Source of the DNA: an uncultured Flavobacteriaceae bacterium
GTDB lineage: Bacteria > Bacteroidota > Bacteroidia > Flavobacteriales > Flavobacteriaceae
Length of the DNA: 64,000 nt
Direction of reading: 5' to 3'
Assembly (NCBI GenBank): GCA_943787365.1
Contig: CALSMD010000006.1
Coordinates: 509,984-573,983 of the forward strand
The position numbers and the translations under genes are program-made. Under the pieces are notes generated by a model. It was not told the DNA's origin. It saw nothing but the letters and a program-made list of their open reading frames with translations, and searched no databases. Positions 30,759 to 39,321 of the stretch are shown here, in pieces. Numbering within the stretch: the stretch's first letter is position 1; each line of letters starts with the position of its first letter.

Positions 30759-31268
30759 TTAACTAAAAAGGGCTTTTAGTTCTGTAGCATCTTGCGCTTT
30801 CATTTTCCCTGCCAAAACTAAGCTCAATTGTTTGCGTCTTAAGGCGCCTTCAAAACGTTGAATTTCTTCTTTTGTTTCAGGAACTAATTGTGGGATTTTT
30901 ACAGGAGTTCCTTTGTCATCTACTGCGACAAATGTAAAAATAGCTTCATTTACTTTTACGGATCTTTTGGTGGTCTTATCATCGACCCAAACATCGATAT
31001 ATACTTCCATTGAGCTTTTAAAAGCACGTGATACCTTAGCTTCAACGGTGACTATACTTCCCAAAGGGACGGAATGTTTAAATGCCACATGATTAACAGA
31101 TGCAGTTACCACTATTTGCCCAGAATGTCGTTGTGCAGAGATACTAGCAGCGCGATCCATTCGTGCCAAAAGCTCGCCTCCAAAAAGCGTGTGAATTGCA
31201 TTTGTCTCACTAGGCAAAACCAAGTCAGTCATAATTGTTTTTGAGGCTTGTGGGTGTTTAGTTTTCAT
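30759..31268 (-). CDS. Acyl-CoA thioesterase (hotdog fold)
   Basis: MTDLVLPSETNAIHTLFGGELLARMDRAASISAQRHS. Confidence 0.88.
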   Translation of the reverse strand: MKTKHPQASKTIMTDLVLPSETNAIHTLFGGELLARMDRAASISAQRHSGQIVVTASVNHVAFKHSVPLGSIVTVEAKVSRAFKSSMEVYIDVWVDDKTTKRSVKVNEAIFTFVAVDDKGTPVKIPQLVPETKEEIQRFEGALRRKQLSLVLAGKMKAQDATELKALFS

Positions 31269-31335
31269 AAGTTAATGTATAAGTATGTAAGGTACAGAAG
31301 CCTGTACCAAATTGAGCGTTAAAAAATGAAATGAG

Positions 31336-32244
31336 TTATGGAAGGTCTTTTATCAACAACCATGCGGCACGATCTTGTGACTTTCTAATTTTGAACAACG
31401 CTTTTTCTGCTTCTTTTCGAGTCTCATAACTTTCATAGACTACCTGGTGTAATCCGTATCTATTGACACCAATCAAACGCGCACTGAAGCCTAACGCTTT
31501 CAGTTGTTGTAATTTTCGTTCGCTATTTGCTTTCACTCTAAATGCTCCAGCAACGATATGAAAATTGCCACTTTGTTTTTTTAAATTCACCATTACAGCA
31601 GGTAAGGGATTATTAATTACAAAAGTAGCTTCTTGTATTTTAGTGTCTAAGGTAGCATTGGCATTGTTAAGTGCTATACTGTTTTGTTGTTCAATTTGAG
31701 AGAGGTATAAGTTAGATCCAATAGAGCCTCCTAAGCCAAGGGTAAGTAGTGCCATGGCTGCATATTTCATGTAGATAGCAGATGTACGTCTTTTAGGAGT
31801 CAAAACAACAGTTTGATGAGGTTGTCGTTCCACAGAAGGGGATACAAAAGAAGCCAAGCCAAAAGCTTCGGTCATATAATTCAAACTGTCAGACGGTACA
31901 AACAAGAGCTTACCTTCTTCAGAAAATGTTAATTCTCCAATATGATTGAATTTAACCGTATTGCCTTTTTCTAAGCGTGACTTTAACTGAGAAACTTGTT
32001 GCTCAATTTTGCGAGTAGCCCCCTCAAAACTTATGTTTTCTAGTTCTGAAATATAGGAAGCCAAAAGGCCATCGTTAGATTGAAGCTGTTCATTAAACGA
32101 CAGTTGTTTTTGAGGCGGATAAAAATCACTTGTAGCCTCATTAATTCTTGCCGATATAGGATGCGATAAAAACGCTCCAAAGTTAGGGAGTGTTACGCAT
32201 TCGTAGCGGTAAAGTAAATCGCTTATGTACTGACTAATTTGCAT
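31336..32244 (-). CDS. SPOR-domain / HU-CCDC81-like protein
   Basis: Internal start MQISQYISDLLYRYECVTLPNFGAFLSHPISARI; C-terminal SPOR-like GNFHIVAGAFRVKANSERKLQQLKALGFSARLI. Confidence 0.8.
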   Translation of the reverse strand: MQISQYISDLLYRYECVTLPNFGAFLSHPISARINEATSDFYPPQKQLSFNEQLQSNDGLLASYISELENISFEGATRKIEQQVSQLKSRLEKGNTVKFNHIGELTFSEEGKLLFVPSDSLNYMTEAFGLASFVSPSVERQPHQTVVLTPKRRTSAIYMKYAAMALLTLGLGGSIGSNLYLSQIEQQNSIALNNANATLDTKIQEATFVINNPLPAVMVNLKKQSGNFHIVAGAFRVKANSERKLQQLKALGFSARLIGVNRYGLHQVVYESYETRKEAEKALFKIRKSQDRAAWLLIKDLP

Positions 32245-32592
32245 AAATTCAAAGTTAGTTTTTTTTTTGGTAAAAATCAATTAGATTTCCTTACTTTTGA
32301 TAAGTTTCAGAATTAATTTCAAAACTTACCCTCCCTCAAAATATCTTCCATTGATTTATTTATGCTAACAACACCCCTAATTTTAGGAGTGTTTATTGTT
32401 TGAGATTATTATCAGTATATCAATTTTGACAACACAAACACGCATCACAAACACTAAATTGCAACTAATCACATTAGGGTTGTTTTTATATTCCAGCTCA
32501 GTTTTGTAGAACAAAACGCTATTGAAGCCTTATATTTTGAAGATTCCAACTATCCCTTTAAGCTTAAACATTGTATTGATGGTCCCATTGTA

Positions 32593-33387
32593 TTGTTTCA
32601 AAAAGGGAACATAAACTGGGATACGCAGCCGATAATTAGTGTGGTAGGCACCCGAAAACTAACAACTTATGGACTTGCACAGTGTAAAAAAATAATAGAA
32701 ACCCTCGCGGTTTTCAATCCCATTATAGTGTCCGGATTTGCTTATGGTACAGACATTGCCGCACACAAATTTGCTCTCAAACATCAACTGCAAACGGTGG
32801 GTTGCATGGCTCAAGGACTTCAACATACCTATCCTAAATCACACCTTAAATATCGAAATCCAATAGAGAACCAAGGCGGGTTTGTCACCGATTTTTGGAG
32901 TACAGCGGTAATGGAACCCTCAAATTTTCTAAGACGAAACCGTCTTATTGCAGGACTTAGTGAAGCAACCATTGTTATTGAATCGGCAGAAAAAGGCGGG
33001 AGTTTGGCAACGGCTTCAATGGCATTTGGGTACAATAGAGAAGTGTTTGCACTGCCGGGTCGTATTACGGACAGTCAAAGTCAAGGCTGTCTAAATTTGA
33101 TAAAAACCAAAAATGCACATTTGGTTTCTAATCCAGCTGACATTCCTTATATTTTAAACTGGTCGTTGGAAACTCAACAAAAAGTCGTCCAAAAAAAGTT
33201 ATTTGTAGAACTCGATTCAGACGAGAAAATCATTTATAACTATTTAAAAAAAGAAAATAAATCAGCTTTAGACGTTATTGCCATTGCCTGTGAAATGCCG
33301 ACCTCTAAAGTGGCTTATTTGTTATTAAATTTGGAATTAAAAGGCGTTTGTCGCCCTCTGCCCGGAAAAGAATTTGAATTGGTTTAG
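32593..33387 (+). CDS. dprA: DNA-processing protein DprA, apparently N-terminally truncated
   Basis: SVVGTRKLTTYG; SGFAYGTDIAAHKFAL; RNRLIAGLSEATIVIESAEKGGSLATASMA; ALPGRITDSQSQGCLNLI. The frame is open back to 32458 (FVEQNAIEALYFEDSNYPFKLKHCIDGPIVLFQKGN) with no ATG. Confidence 0.85.
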   Translation: MFQKGNINWDTQPIISVVGTRKLTTYGLAQCKKIIETLAVFNPIIVSGFAYGTDIAAHKFALKHQLQTVGCMAQGLQHTYPKSHLKYRNPIENQGGFVTDFWSTAVMEPSNFLRRNRLIAGLSEATIVIESAEKGGSLATASMAFGYNREVFALPGRITDSQSQGCLNLIKTKNAHLVSNPADIPYILNWSLETQQKVVQKKLFVELDSDEKIIYNYLKKENKSALDVIAIACEMPTSKVAYLLLNLELKGVCRPLPGKEFELV

Positions 33388-34352
33388 TAGCCTATTTTTT
33401 CTCGAACACGTGCTAAGACCGCATCTGCAACAGTGGCCGCTTTTTTAGCCCCAACCGCCAGTGCTTGATCCACTTCTTCTAAGTTGGACATATAATAGGT
33501 GTACCGTGCTCTTTGTTCGGAGAAGCGATCACAAATCACTTCAAACAACGCTTGTTTGGCATGTCCATAGCCATAACCTCCCGCTTCGTAGTTTTGTTTC
33601 ATCTCTGTTATTTGAGCCTCTGAAGCCACGAGTTTGTAAATGGCAAAACAGTTACAACTCGCCCAGTCTTTAGGGGCTTCTAAAGCAGTGCTATCAGTTT
33701 GAATGGACATAATTTGCTTTCGTAACGCCTTATCCGTTTGAAAAATATCAATCACATTGCCTTTGCTCTTGCTCATTTTTTGACCATCAATCCCAGGAAT
33801 GAGCATATTTTCTTCTTGGATTTTCGCTTCAGGAATTACAAAAACCTCACCGATTTTAGCGTGTACTCTAGAGGCGACATCTCGGGTCATTTCAATATGT
33901 TGGAGCTGGTCTTTTCCAACAGGAATAATAGTTGCATCGTACAGTAAGATGTCTGCCGCCATTAACATTGGATAAGTAAACAATCCGCCATTGACATCCT
34001 CCAAGCGGTCGGCTTTATCTTTGAAACTGTGGGCCAATTCCAATCTAGAAAATGGAAAAAAGCAACTTAAATACCAAGACAGCTCTGTGACTTGTGGCAC
34101 ATCACTTTGTCTGTAAAACACTGTTTTTTGGATGTCCAAACCAAATGCCAACCAAGTCGCTGCTGTGGCATAGGTATTTTCACGCAGAGTCTTTGCCTCT
34201 TTAATTTGAGTGAGCGAATGCATATCGGCAATAAAAAGGTAAGAATCGTTTTTTGGGTCGTTACTCATTTCAATTGCAGGGACAATCGCACCTAAAATAT
34301 TTCCGAGGTGCGGAGTGCCTGTACTCTGTACGCCTGTTAAAATTCTTGCCAT
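33384..34352 (-). CDS. trpS: Tryptophan--tRNA ligase
   Basis: MARILTGVQSTGTPHLGNILGA; GIDGQKMSKSKGNVIDIF. Confidence 0.97.
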   Translation of the reverse strand: MARILTGVQSTGTPHLGNILGAIVPAIEMSNDPKNDSYLFIADMHSLTQIKEAKTLRENTYATAATWLAFGLDIQKTVFYRQSDVPQVTELSWYLSCFFPFSRLELAHSFKDKADRLEDVNGGLFTYPMLMAADILLYDATIIPVGKDQLQHIEMTRDVASRVHAKIGEVFVIPEAKIQEENMLIPGIDGQKMSKSKGNVIDIFQTDKALRKQIMSIQTDSTALEAPKDWASCNCFAIYKLVASEAQITEMKQNYEAGGYGYGHAKQALFEVICDRFSEQRARYTYYMSNLEEVDQALAVGAKKAATVADAVLARVREKIGY

Positions 34353-34425
34353 TTAAAGTTTTATTTGTTCGATTTATAAGCAAAGGTACTTTTTTTGACG
34401 CAATCACTCAATATTTTTAGTAGTT

Positions 34426-35169
34426 TTGAATGTGATTAAAATTATAAAATATCCATTGTGGCTTTTGTATAGAATTTGGTTTTATGTACTCGTCGCTATC
34501 CCTATTATTTTAATGTTCCCATTATTGTTTTTGTCTGTCTTAAAACAAAAATGGTATCCCTATTTTTTCAAACTTGCACGCATTTGGGCCAAGTGTATCC
34601 TAATTGGAATGGGGTATTATTGGAACGTGAAACGTGCTCAACCACTCATAAAAGGACAAAGCTATGTGTTTGTAGCCAACCACACGTCTATGACCGACAT
34701 CATGCTAATGTTGGTAACTTTTAAAAACCATCCCTTTGTATTTATAGGTAAAAAAGAATTGGTTAAAATTCCAATCTTTGGATTTTTTTATAAACGCACC
34801 TGTATTTTGGTCGATCGCAGTAGCCCCGAAAGTCGAAAAGCTGTATTTATGCGGGCTCAAAACCGCATCAAACAAGGGTCAAGTATTTGTATTTTTCCAG
34901 AAGGGGGAGTCCCAGAGGAGTCTGTTGTTTTAGACCGTTTTAAAGCAGGTGCCTTCCGACTTGCAATTAATCACAAAGTACCTTTAGTACCCATGACATT
35001 TTTTGATAATAAAAAGCGACTGTCTTATACATTTTTTAGTGGAAGTCCTGGGAAAATGCGTGTACAAGTTCATCCAACCCTCCCCACAGAACATTTATCG
35101 ATTGAGGATACAACAGAGTTTAGTAATGAAGTTTATAACATCATTTTAAATTCTTTAGAAGCAGACTAG
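34426..35169 (+). CDS. plsC: 1-acyl-sn-glycerol-3-phosphate acyltransferase
   Basis: VANHTSMTDIMLM; FPEGGVPEES; PLVPMTFF. Confidence 0.9.
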   Translation: MNVIKIIKYPLWLLYRIWFYVLVAIPIILMFPLLFLSVLKQKWYPYFFKLARIWAKCILIGMGYYWNVKRAQPLIKGQSYVFVANHTSMTDIMLMLVTFKNHPFVFIGKKELVKIPIFGFFYKRTCILVDRSSPESRKAVFMRAQNRIKQGSSICIFPEGGVPEESVVLDRFKAGAFRLAINHKVPLVPMTFFDNKKRLSYTFFSGSPGKMRVQVHPTLPTEHLSIEDTTEFSNEVYNIILNSLEAD

Positions 35170-35177
35170 AAGGCAAA

Positions 35178-35203
35178 AAAAATCCCGACGCATCGGGATT
35201 TTT
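35178..35203. terminator. Bidirectional terminator between plsC and recA
   Basis: AAAAATCCCGACGCATCGGGATTTTT. Confidence 0.88.
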
Positions 35204-35220
35204 AATGAAGGTATGATTTT

Positions 35221-36225
35221 TTAAGCCTCTACTTTCAAAATTGCTTTTATCTTTTCTTCTAGCTCATCCATCAATTCTGGATTGTCTTTAATCATTTGCT
35301 TTACAGCATCTCGACCTTGACCGAGTTTTGTGTCTTCATAGCTAAACCATGAACCACTCTTCTTAACGATTTCATGTTCTACAGCCACATCTAAAATTTC
35401 ACCAACTTTAGAAACACCTTGACCATACATAATGTCAAATTCTGCCAAACGGAATGGTGGTGCAACTTTGTTTTTCACAACTTTTACACGTGTTTTATTT
35501 CCTAAAACATTTCCATCACTATCTTTTATTTGTGTAGATCGACGAATGTCTAAACGGACAGAAGCATAAAATTTTAAGGCATTACCCCCTGTAGTTGTTT
35601 CAGGATTACCGAACATCACACCAATTTTTTCACGTAATTGATTAATGAAAATCATCGTACAATTTGTTTTACTGATCGATCCTGTTAATTTTCTTAGTGC
35701 TTGCGACATTAAACGGGCATGGAGTCCCATTTTAGAATCTCCCATCTCACCTTCAATTTCACTTTTTGGTGTCAGTGCTGCTACAGAATCAATCACAACC
35801 ATATCAATGGCTCCAGAACGCACCAAATTATCGGCGATTTCAAGTGCTTGCTCACCATTATCTGGCTGAGAAATAATAAGGTTGTCAATGTCAACTCCTA
35901 AGTCTTGAGCATAAAAACGATCAAAGGCATGTTCTGCATCAATAAAGGCTGCAATACCACCTGCTTTTTGGGTTTCTGCAATAGCATGTAATGTCAGGGT
36001 GGTTTTTCCTGAAGATTCCGGGCCATATATTTCAATCACACGACCTCTAGGGTAGCCTCCAACACCTAAGGCAATATCCAACCCTAAGGATCCTGAAGAG
36101 GTAACTTCTACATCCACCACAGGGGCGTCACTCATTCTCATTACGGTGCCTTTTCCGTATGCTTTATCAAGCTTGTCTAGGGTTAGCTTGAGGGCTTTTA
36201 ATTTTGCATCTTTTTCGCTGCTCAT
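35221..36225 (-). CDS. recA: Recombinase RecA
   Basis: [51 protein letters not shown]. Confidence 0.98.
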   Translation of the reverse strand: MSSEKDAKLKALKLTLDKLDKAYGKGTVMRMSDAPVVDVEVTSSGSLGLDIALGVGGYPRGRVIEIYGPESSGKTTLTLHAIAETQKAGGIAAFIDAEHAFDRFYAQDLGVDIDNLIISQPDNGEQALEIADNLVRSGAIDMVVIDSVAALTPKSEIEGEMGDSKMGLHARLMSQALRKLTGSISKTNCTMIFINQLREKIGVMFGNPETTTGGNALKFYASVRLDIRRSTQIKDSDGNVLGNKTRVKVVKNKVAPPFRLAEFDIMYGQGVSKVGEILDVAVEHEIVKKSGSWFSYEDTKLGQGRDAVKQMIKDNPELMDELEEKIKAILKVEA

Positions 36226-36361
36226 AAGTCTTTTGTATCTAATTCTTTCTTCTTGCTAAAATAAGATTTCTTTTGTTAATTTTGAAAATTTTAACCAACC
36301 TTTTTGTAATATTTTCGAAACGCTTTGTATTCACTTTTTTCGAGCGTGTTCTAAAAATTAT

Positions 36362-36369
36362 TACCTTTG
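36362..36369 (+). promoter_or_regulatory. Candidate Bacteroidota -7 box (TAnnTTTG) upstream of trhO
   Basis: TACCTTTG 38 nt upstream of the ATG; no convincing -33 box identified. Confidence 0.35.
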
Positions 36370-36406
36370 TATTTCAATTTAATATAAACTTAAAAATTAG
36401 TATAGC

Positions 36407-37483
36407 ATGCAACTGTACAATACATTAAGCAATATTGAAAGAGCGGAGCTTATCCAACAAGCTGGCAAAGAACGCCTGACAATCTCTTTCTACAAGTATT
36501 CAAAAATTAGCAACCCCGAGTTGTTAAGAAATCATTTATTTTTATTTTGGGATAGCATAGACGTTCTAGGGCGGATCTATGTTGCTCACGAAGGTATTAA
36601 TGCACAACTTTCAGTTCCTGCAGATAATTTCGAGACGTTTAAAAGCCATTTAGACACCATTGATTTTCTGGAAAATGTGCGTTTAAACATCGCTATTGAA
36701 CACGATTTATTTTCGTTTTTAAAACTTAAAGTCAAGGTCCGAGATAAGATTGTTTCAGACGGTTTAAATGATGCTACTTTTGACCCTTCAGACATTGGCA
36801 CACACGTGAATGCGTCAGAATTCAATGCACTCATAGAAGATGAAAACACAGTTGTGGTGGACATGCGAAATCATTACGAGAGTGAAATTGGGCATTTTAA
36901 AAATGCAGTTACTCCTGACGTGGATACCTTTAGAGAATCTTTGGATTTAATCGAAGAAGATTTGAAAGATCATAAAGAAACTAAAAAATTAGTCATGTAT
37001 TGTACTGGAGGGATTCGTTGTGAAAAAGCCAGTGCCTATTACAAGCATAAAGGATTCAAAAATGTATATCAATTGGAAGGTGGGATTATTAATTATGCCC
37101 GACAAGTTGAAAATCAATCAATCGAAAATAAATTCATTGGAAAGAATTTTGTATTCGATCAGCGCCGTGCTGAAAAGATATCAGACGATATCATTGCGAA
37201 CTGTCACCAATGTGGTGCACCTGCAGACATTCATGTAAATTGTGCCAACGACGCCTGCCATTTACTTTTTATTCAATGTGATTCTTGTAAAAAAACGATG
37301 GAAAACTGCTGTTCTACAGCTTGTATGGAGGTCAATCGTATGTCGTTTGAAGAGCAAAAAGTACTCCGAAAGGGTCAAGGGAATAGCAATGATATTTTCA
37401 AAAAAGGCCGTGCAGATCATTTGCCATACAAGAAAGATCTAAGGAATATCTTTACGACTCTTGCAAAACCATCACAGTCTTAA
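36407..37483 (+). CDS. trhO: tRNA uridine(34) hydroxylase / rhodanese family (TrhO)
   Basis: Rhodanese YCTGGIRCEKASAYYKHKGFKNVYQLEGGIINYARQ and C-terminal cysteine-rich zinc-like motif. Confidence 0.9.
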   Translation: MQLYNTLSNIERAELIQQAGKERLTISFYKYSKISNPELLRNHLFLFWDSIDVLGRIYVAHEGINAQLSVPADNFETFKSHLDTIDFLENVRLNIAIEHDLFSFLKLKVKVRDKIVSDGLNDATFDPSDIGTHVNASEFNALIEDENTVVVDMRNHYESEIGHFKNAVTPDVDTFRESLDLIEEDLKDHKETKKLVMYCTGGIRCEKASAYYKHKGFKNVYQLEGGIINYARQVENQSIENKFIGKNFVFDQRRAEKISDDIIANCHQCGAPADIHVNCANDACHLLFIQCDSCKKTMENCCSTACMEVNRMSFEEQKVLRKGQGNSNDIFKKGRADHLPYKKDLRNIFTTLAKPSQS

Positions 37484-37635
37484 TTTAATAGAACCGTTTA
37501 AGTTTTTGTGAGTTCAGAAAATAGCGATCGCCTCATTTTTTAAGTCCTCAAATAATCTTATATTTACGTTTTAGATCATAGAGTTAACGCGCATTTGTAA
37601 TGCTGTTGCATTGACAAATTCAATATATATAAATT

Positions 37636-38829
37636 ATGGGATGTACGAACTGTTCAACAGGGAAAGACGGGCAGCCAAAAGGCTGTAAAAACAATGGAAC
37701 ATGCGGGACCGATAGCTGCAATAAGCTAACTGTTTTTGATTGGCTTTCAAATATGACACTCCCTAACGGCTCAACCCCTTTTGATTGGGTAGAGGTTCGT
37801 TTTAAAAATGGCCGAAAAGTATACTACAAAAACACTGAAAACCTAACCTTAAGTATTGGAGATGTCGTAGCAACTCAAGCTGCTTCAGGACACGATATTG
37901 GTATGGTTACACTATCGGGGGAGTTGGTAAAGGTTCAAATGAAACGAAAGAAAATCTCTGAAACTCCCGAAGAAATTTTTAAAATTTACCGAAAAGCCTC
38001 TCAAAAAGATATTGATATTTGGATCCAAGCCAGAGACAAGGAAGAAGGAATGAAAGTCAAAGCAAGACAATTTGCAATTGACCTTCGGTTGAAAATGAAA
38101 ATTTCTGACATTGAATTTCAAGGAGATGCCAGTAAGGCTACGTTCTATTATACAGCCGATGAACGGGTTGATTTTAGAGAACTTATCAAATTATTTGCTA
38201 GAGAATTCAGAACCCGAATCGAAATGAAACAAGTAGGTTTGCGACAAGAAGCCGCACGACTTGGGGGAATTGGCTCCTGTGGACGCGAACTTTGTTGTTC
38301 TACTTGGTTGACCGATTTTAGATCTGTAAACACCTCTGCAGCTCGCTATCAACAGCTCTCTTTGAACCCTTTAAAATTAGCAGGACAGTGCGGGAAATTG
38401 AAGTGTTGTTTAAACTATGAATTGGACGCATATTTAGATGCTTTAAAAGCATTCCCAAAAACAGAAGTCAAATTAAGAACTGCAAAAGGGACTGCCGTTT
38501 GTCAAAAAACAGATATTTTCAAAGGTCATATGTGGTATGCTTACGAAGGCGAATGGATGAATTGGCACAAGTTAACCACAACTCAAGCCAATGAAATTAT
38601 TGCGATTAATGCGAAAAATGAAAAGGTTGCGAGTTTAGAAGAATATGCAATTGATTTAGTCGAAGATACTAAAGTAGATTTTGAAAACGTTGTGGGTCAA
38701 GATAGTTTAACGCGATTTGACACCCCTAAAAATCATAGACGTAAAAACAACAATCGACGTAAAAACAATAACAATAGAAAGAACAAGAATAACAGAAAAT
38801 CTAGACCCCAGAACAACAATGCAAAGTAA
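37636..38829 (+). CDS. ricT: PSP1/RicT-like Fe-S protein
   Basis: MGCTNCSTGKDGQPKGCKNNGTCGTDSCNKL; RQEAARLGGIGSCGRELCCSTWL; LAGQCGKLKCCLNYE; basic Asn/Arg/Lys tail. Confidence 0.85.
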   Translation: MGCTNCSTGKDGQPKGCKNNGTCGTDSCNKLTVFDWLSNMTLPNGSTPFDWVEVRFKNGRKVYYKNTENLTLSIGDVVATQAASGHDIGMVTLSGELVKVQMKRKKISETPEEIFKIYRKASQKDIDIWIQARDKEEGMKVKARQFAIDLRLKMKISDIEFQGDASKATFYYTADERVDFRELIKLFAREFRTRIEMKQVGLRQEAARLGGIGSCGRELCCSTWLTDFRSVNTSAARYQQLSLNPLKLAGQCGKLKCCLNYELDAYLDALKAFPKTEVKLRTAKGTAVCQKTDIFKGHMWYAYEGEWMNWHKLTTTQANEIIAINAKNEKVASLEEYAIDLVEDTKVDFENVVGQDSLTRFDTPKNHRRKNNNRRKNNNNRKNKNNRKSRPQNNNAK

Positions 38830-39316
38830 AACAGTATTTTGGATTCTTCTTTTTGCTTTTGTAGCATTCTCATGTCAGCAAAATAAAGTGTTTGACCGCT
38901 ACACGTCCATTTCAGATGTCTGGAATAAAAAAGACGTAATTAGCTACCATTTTATAGCCCCTGACACCATAAACCCTTATAATTTAGTTGTCAAATTAAG
39001 AACGACTAATGCTTATAAATTTAGTAATTTATTTTTAATCGTTGAATTAGATTATCCAAACGGAAAAGTTACAAAAGACACCCTTGAGTATCTCATGGCA
39101 AAACCAAATGGGGAGCTTCTAGGTTCGGGATTTACATCTGTCAAAGAACATAAGCTCAGTTTCAAAGGGTACGATCATCCTTTTATATTTACCGAAGAAG
39201 GAACTTATAAGGTACAGATTCAACAAGCAATGCGCCATCGAGGAGAGCCAAATGGGCTTGCTCAACTCGAAGGAATTATTGACGTTGGATTTAGTATTGA
39301 ATCTCTGACTAAATAG
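38819..39316 (+). CDS. gldH: Gliding motility lipoprotein GldH
   Basis: MQSKTVFWILLFAFVAFSCQQNKVFDRYTSISDVWNKKDVISYHF; 11-nt overlap with ricT. Confidence 0.88.
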   Translation: MQSKTVFWILLFAFVAFSCQQNKVFDRYTSISDVWNKKDVISYHFIAPDTINPYNLVVKLRTTNAYKFSNLFLIVELDYPNGKVTKDTLEYLMAKPNGELLGSGFTSVKEHKLSFKGYDHPFIFTEEGTYKVQIQQAMRHRGEPNGLAQLEGIIDVGFSIESLTK

Positions 39317-39321
39317 TTATT

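Noticed and set aside
37020-37442. Short alternative-frame plus-strand ORFs inside trhO (37020-37238, 37242-37442)
   Set aside because: They lie in a shifted frame within a well-supported TrhO coding sequence; no frameshift is needed.
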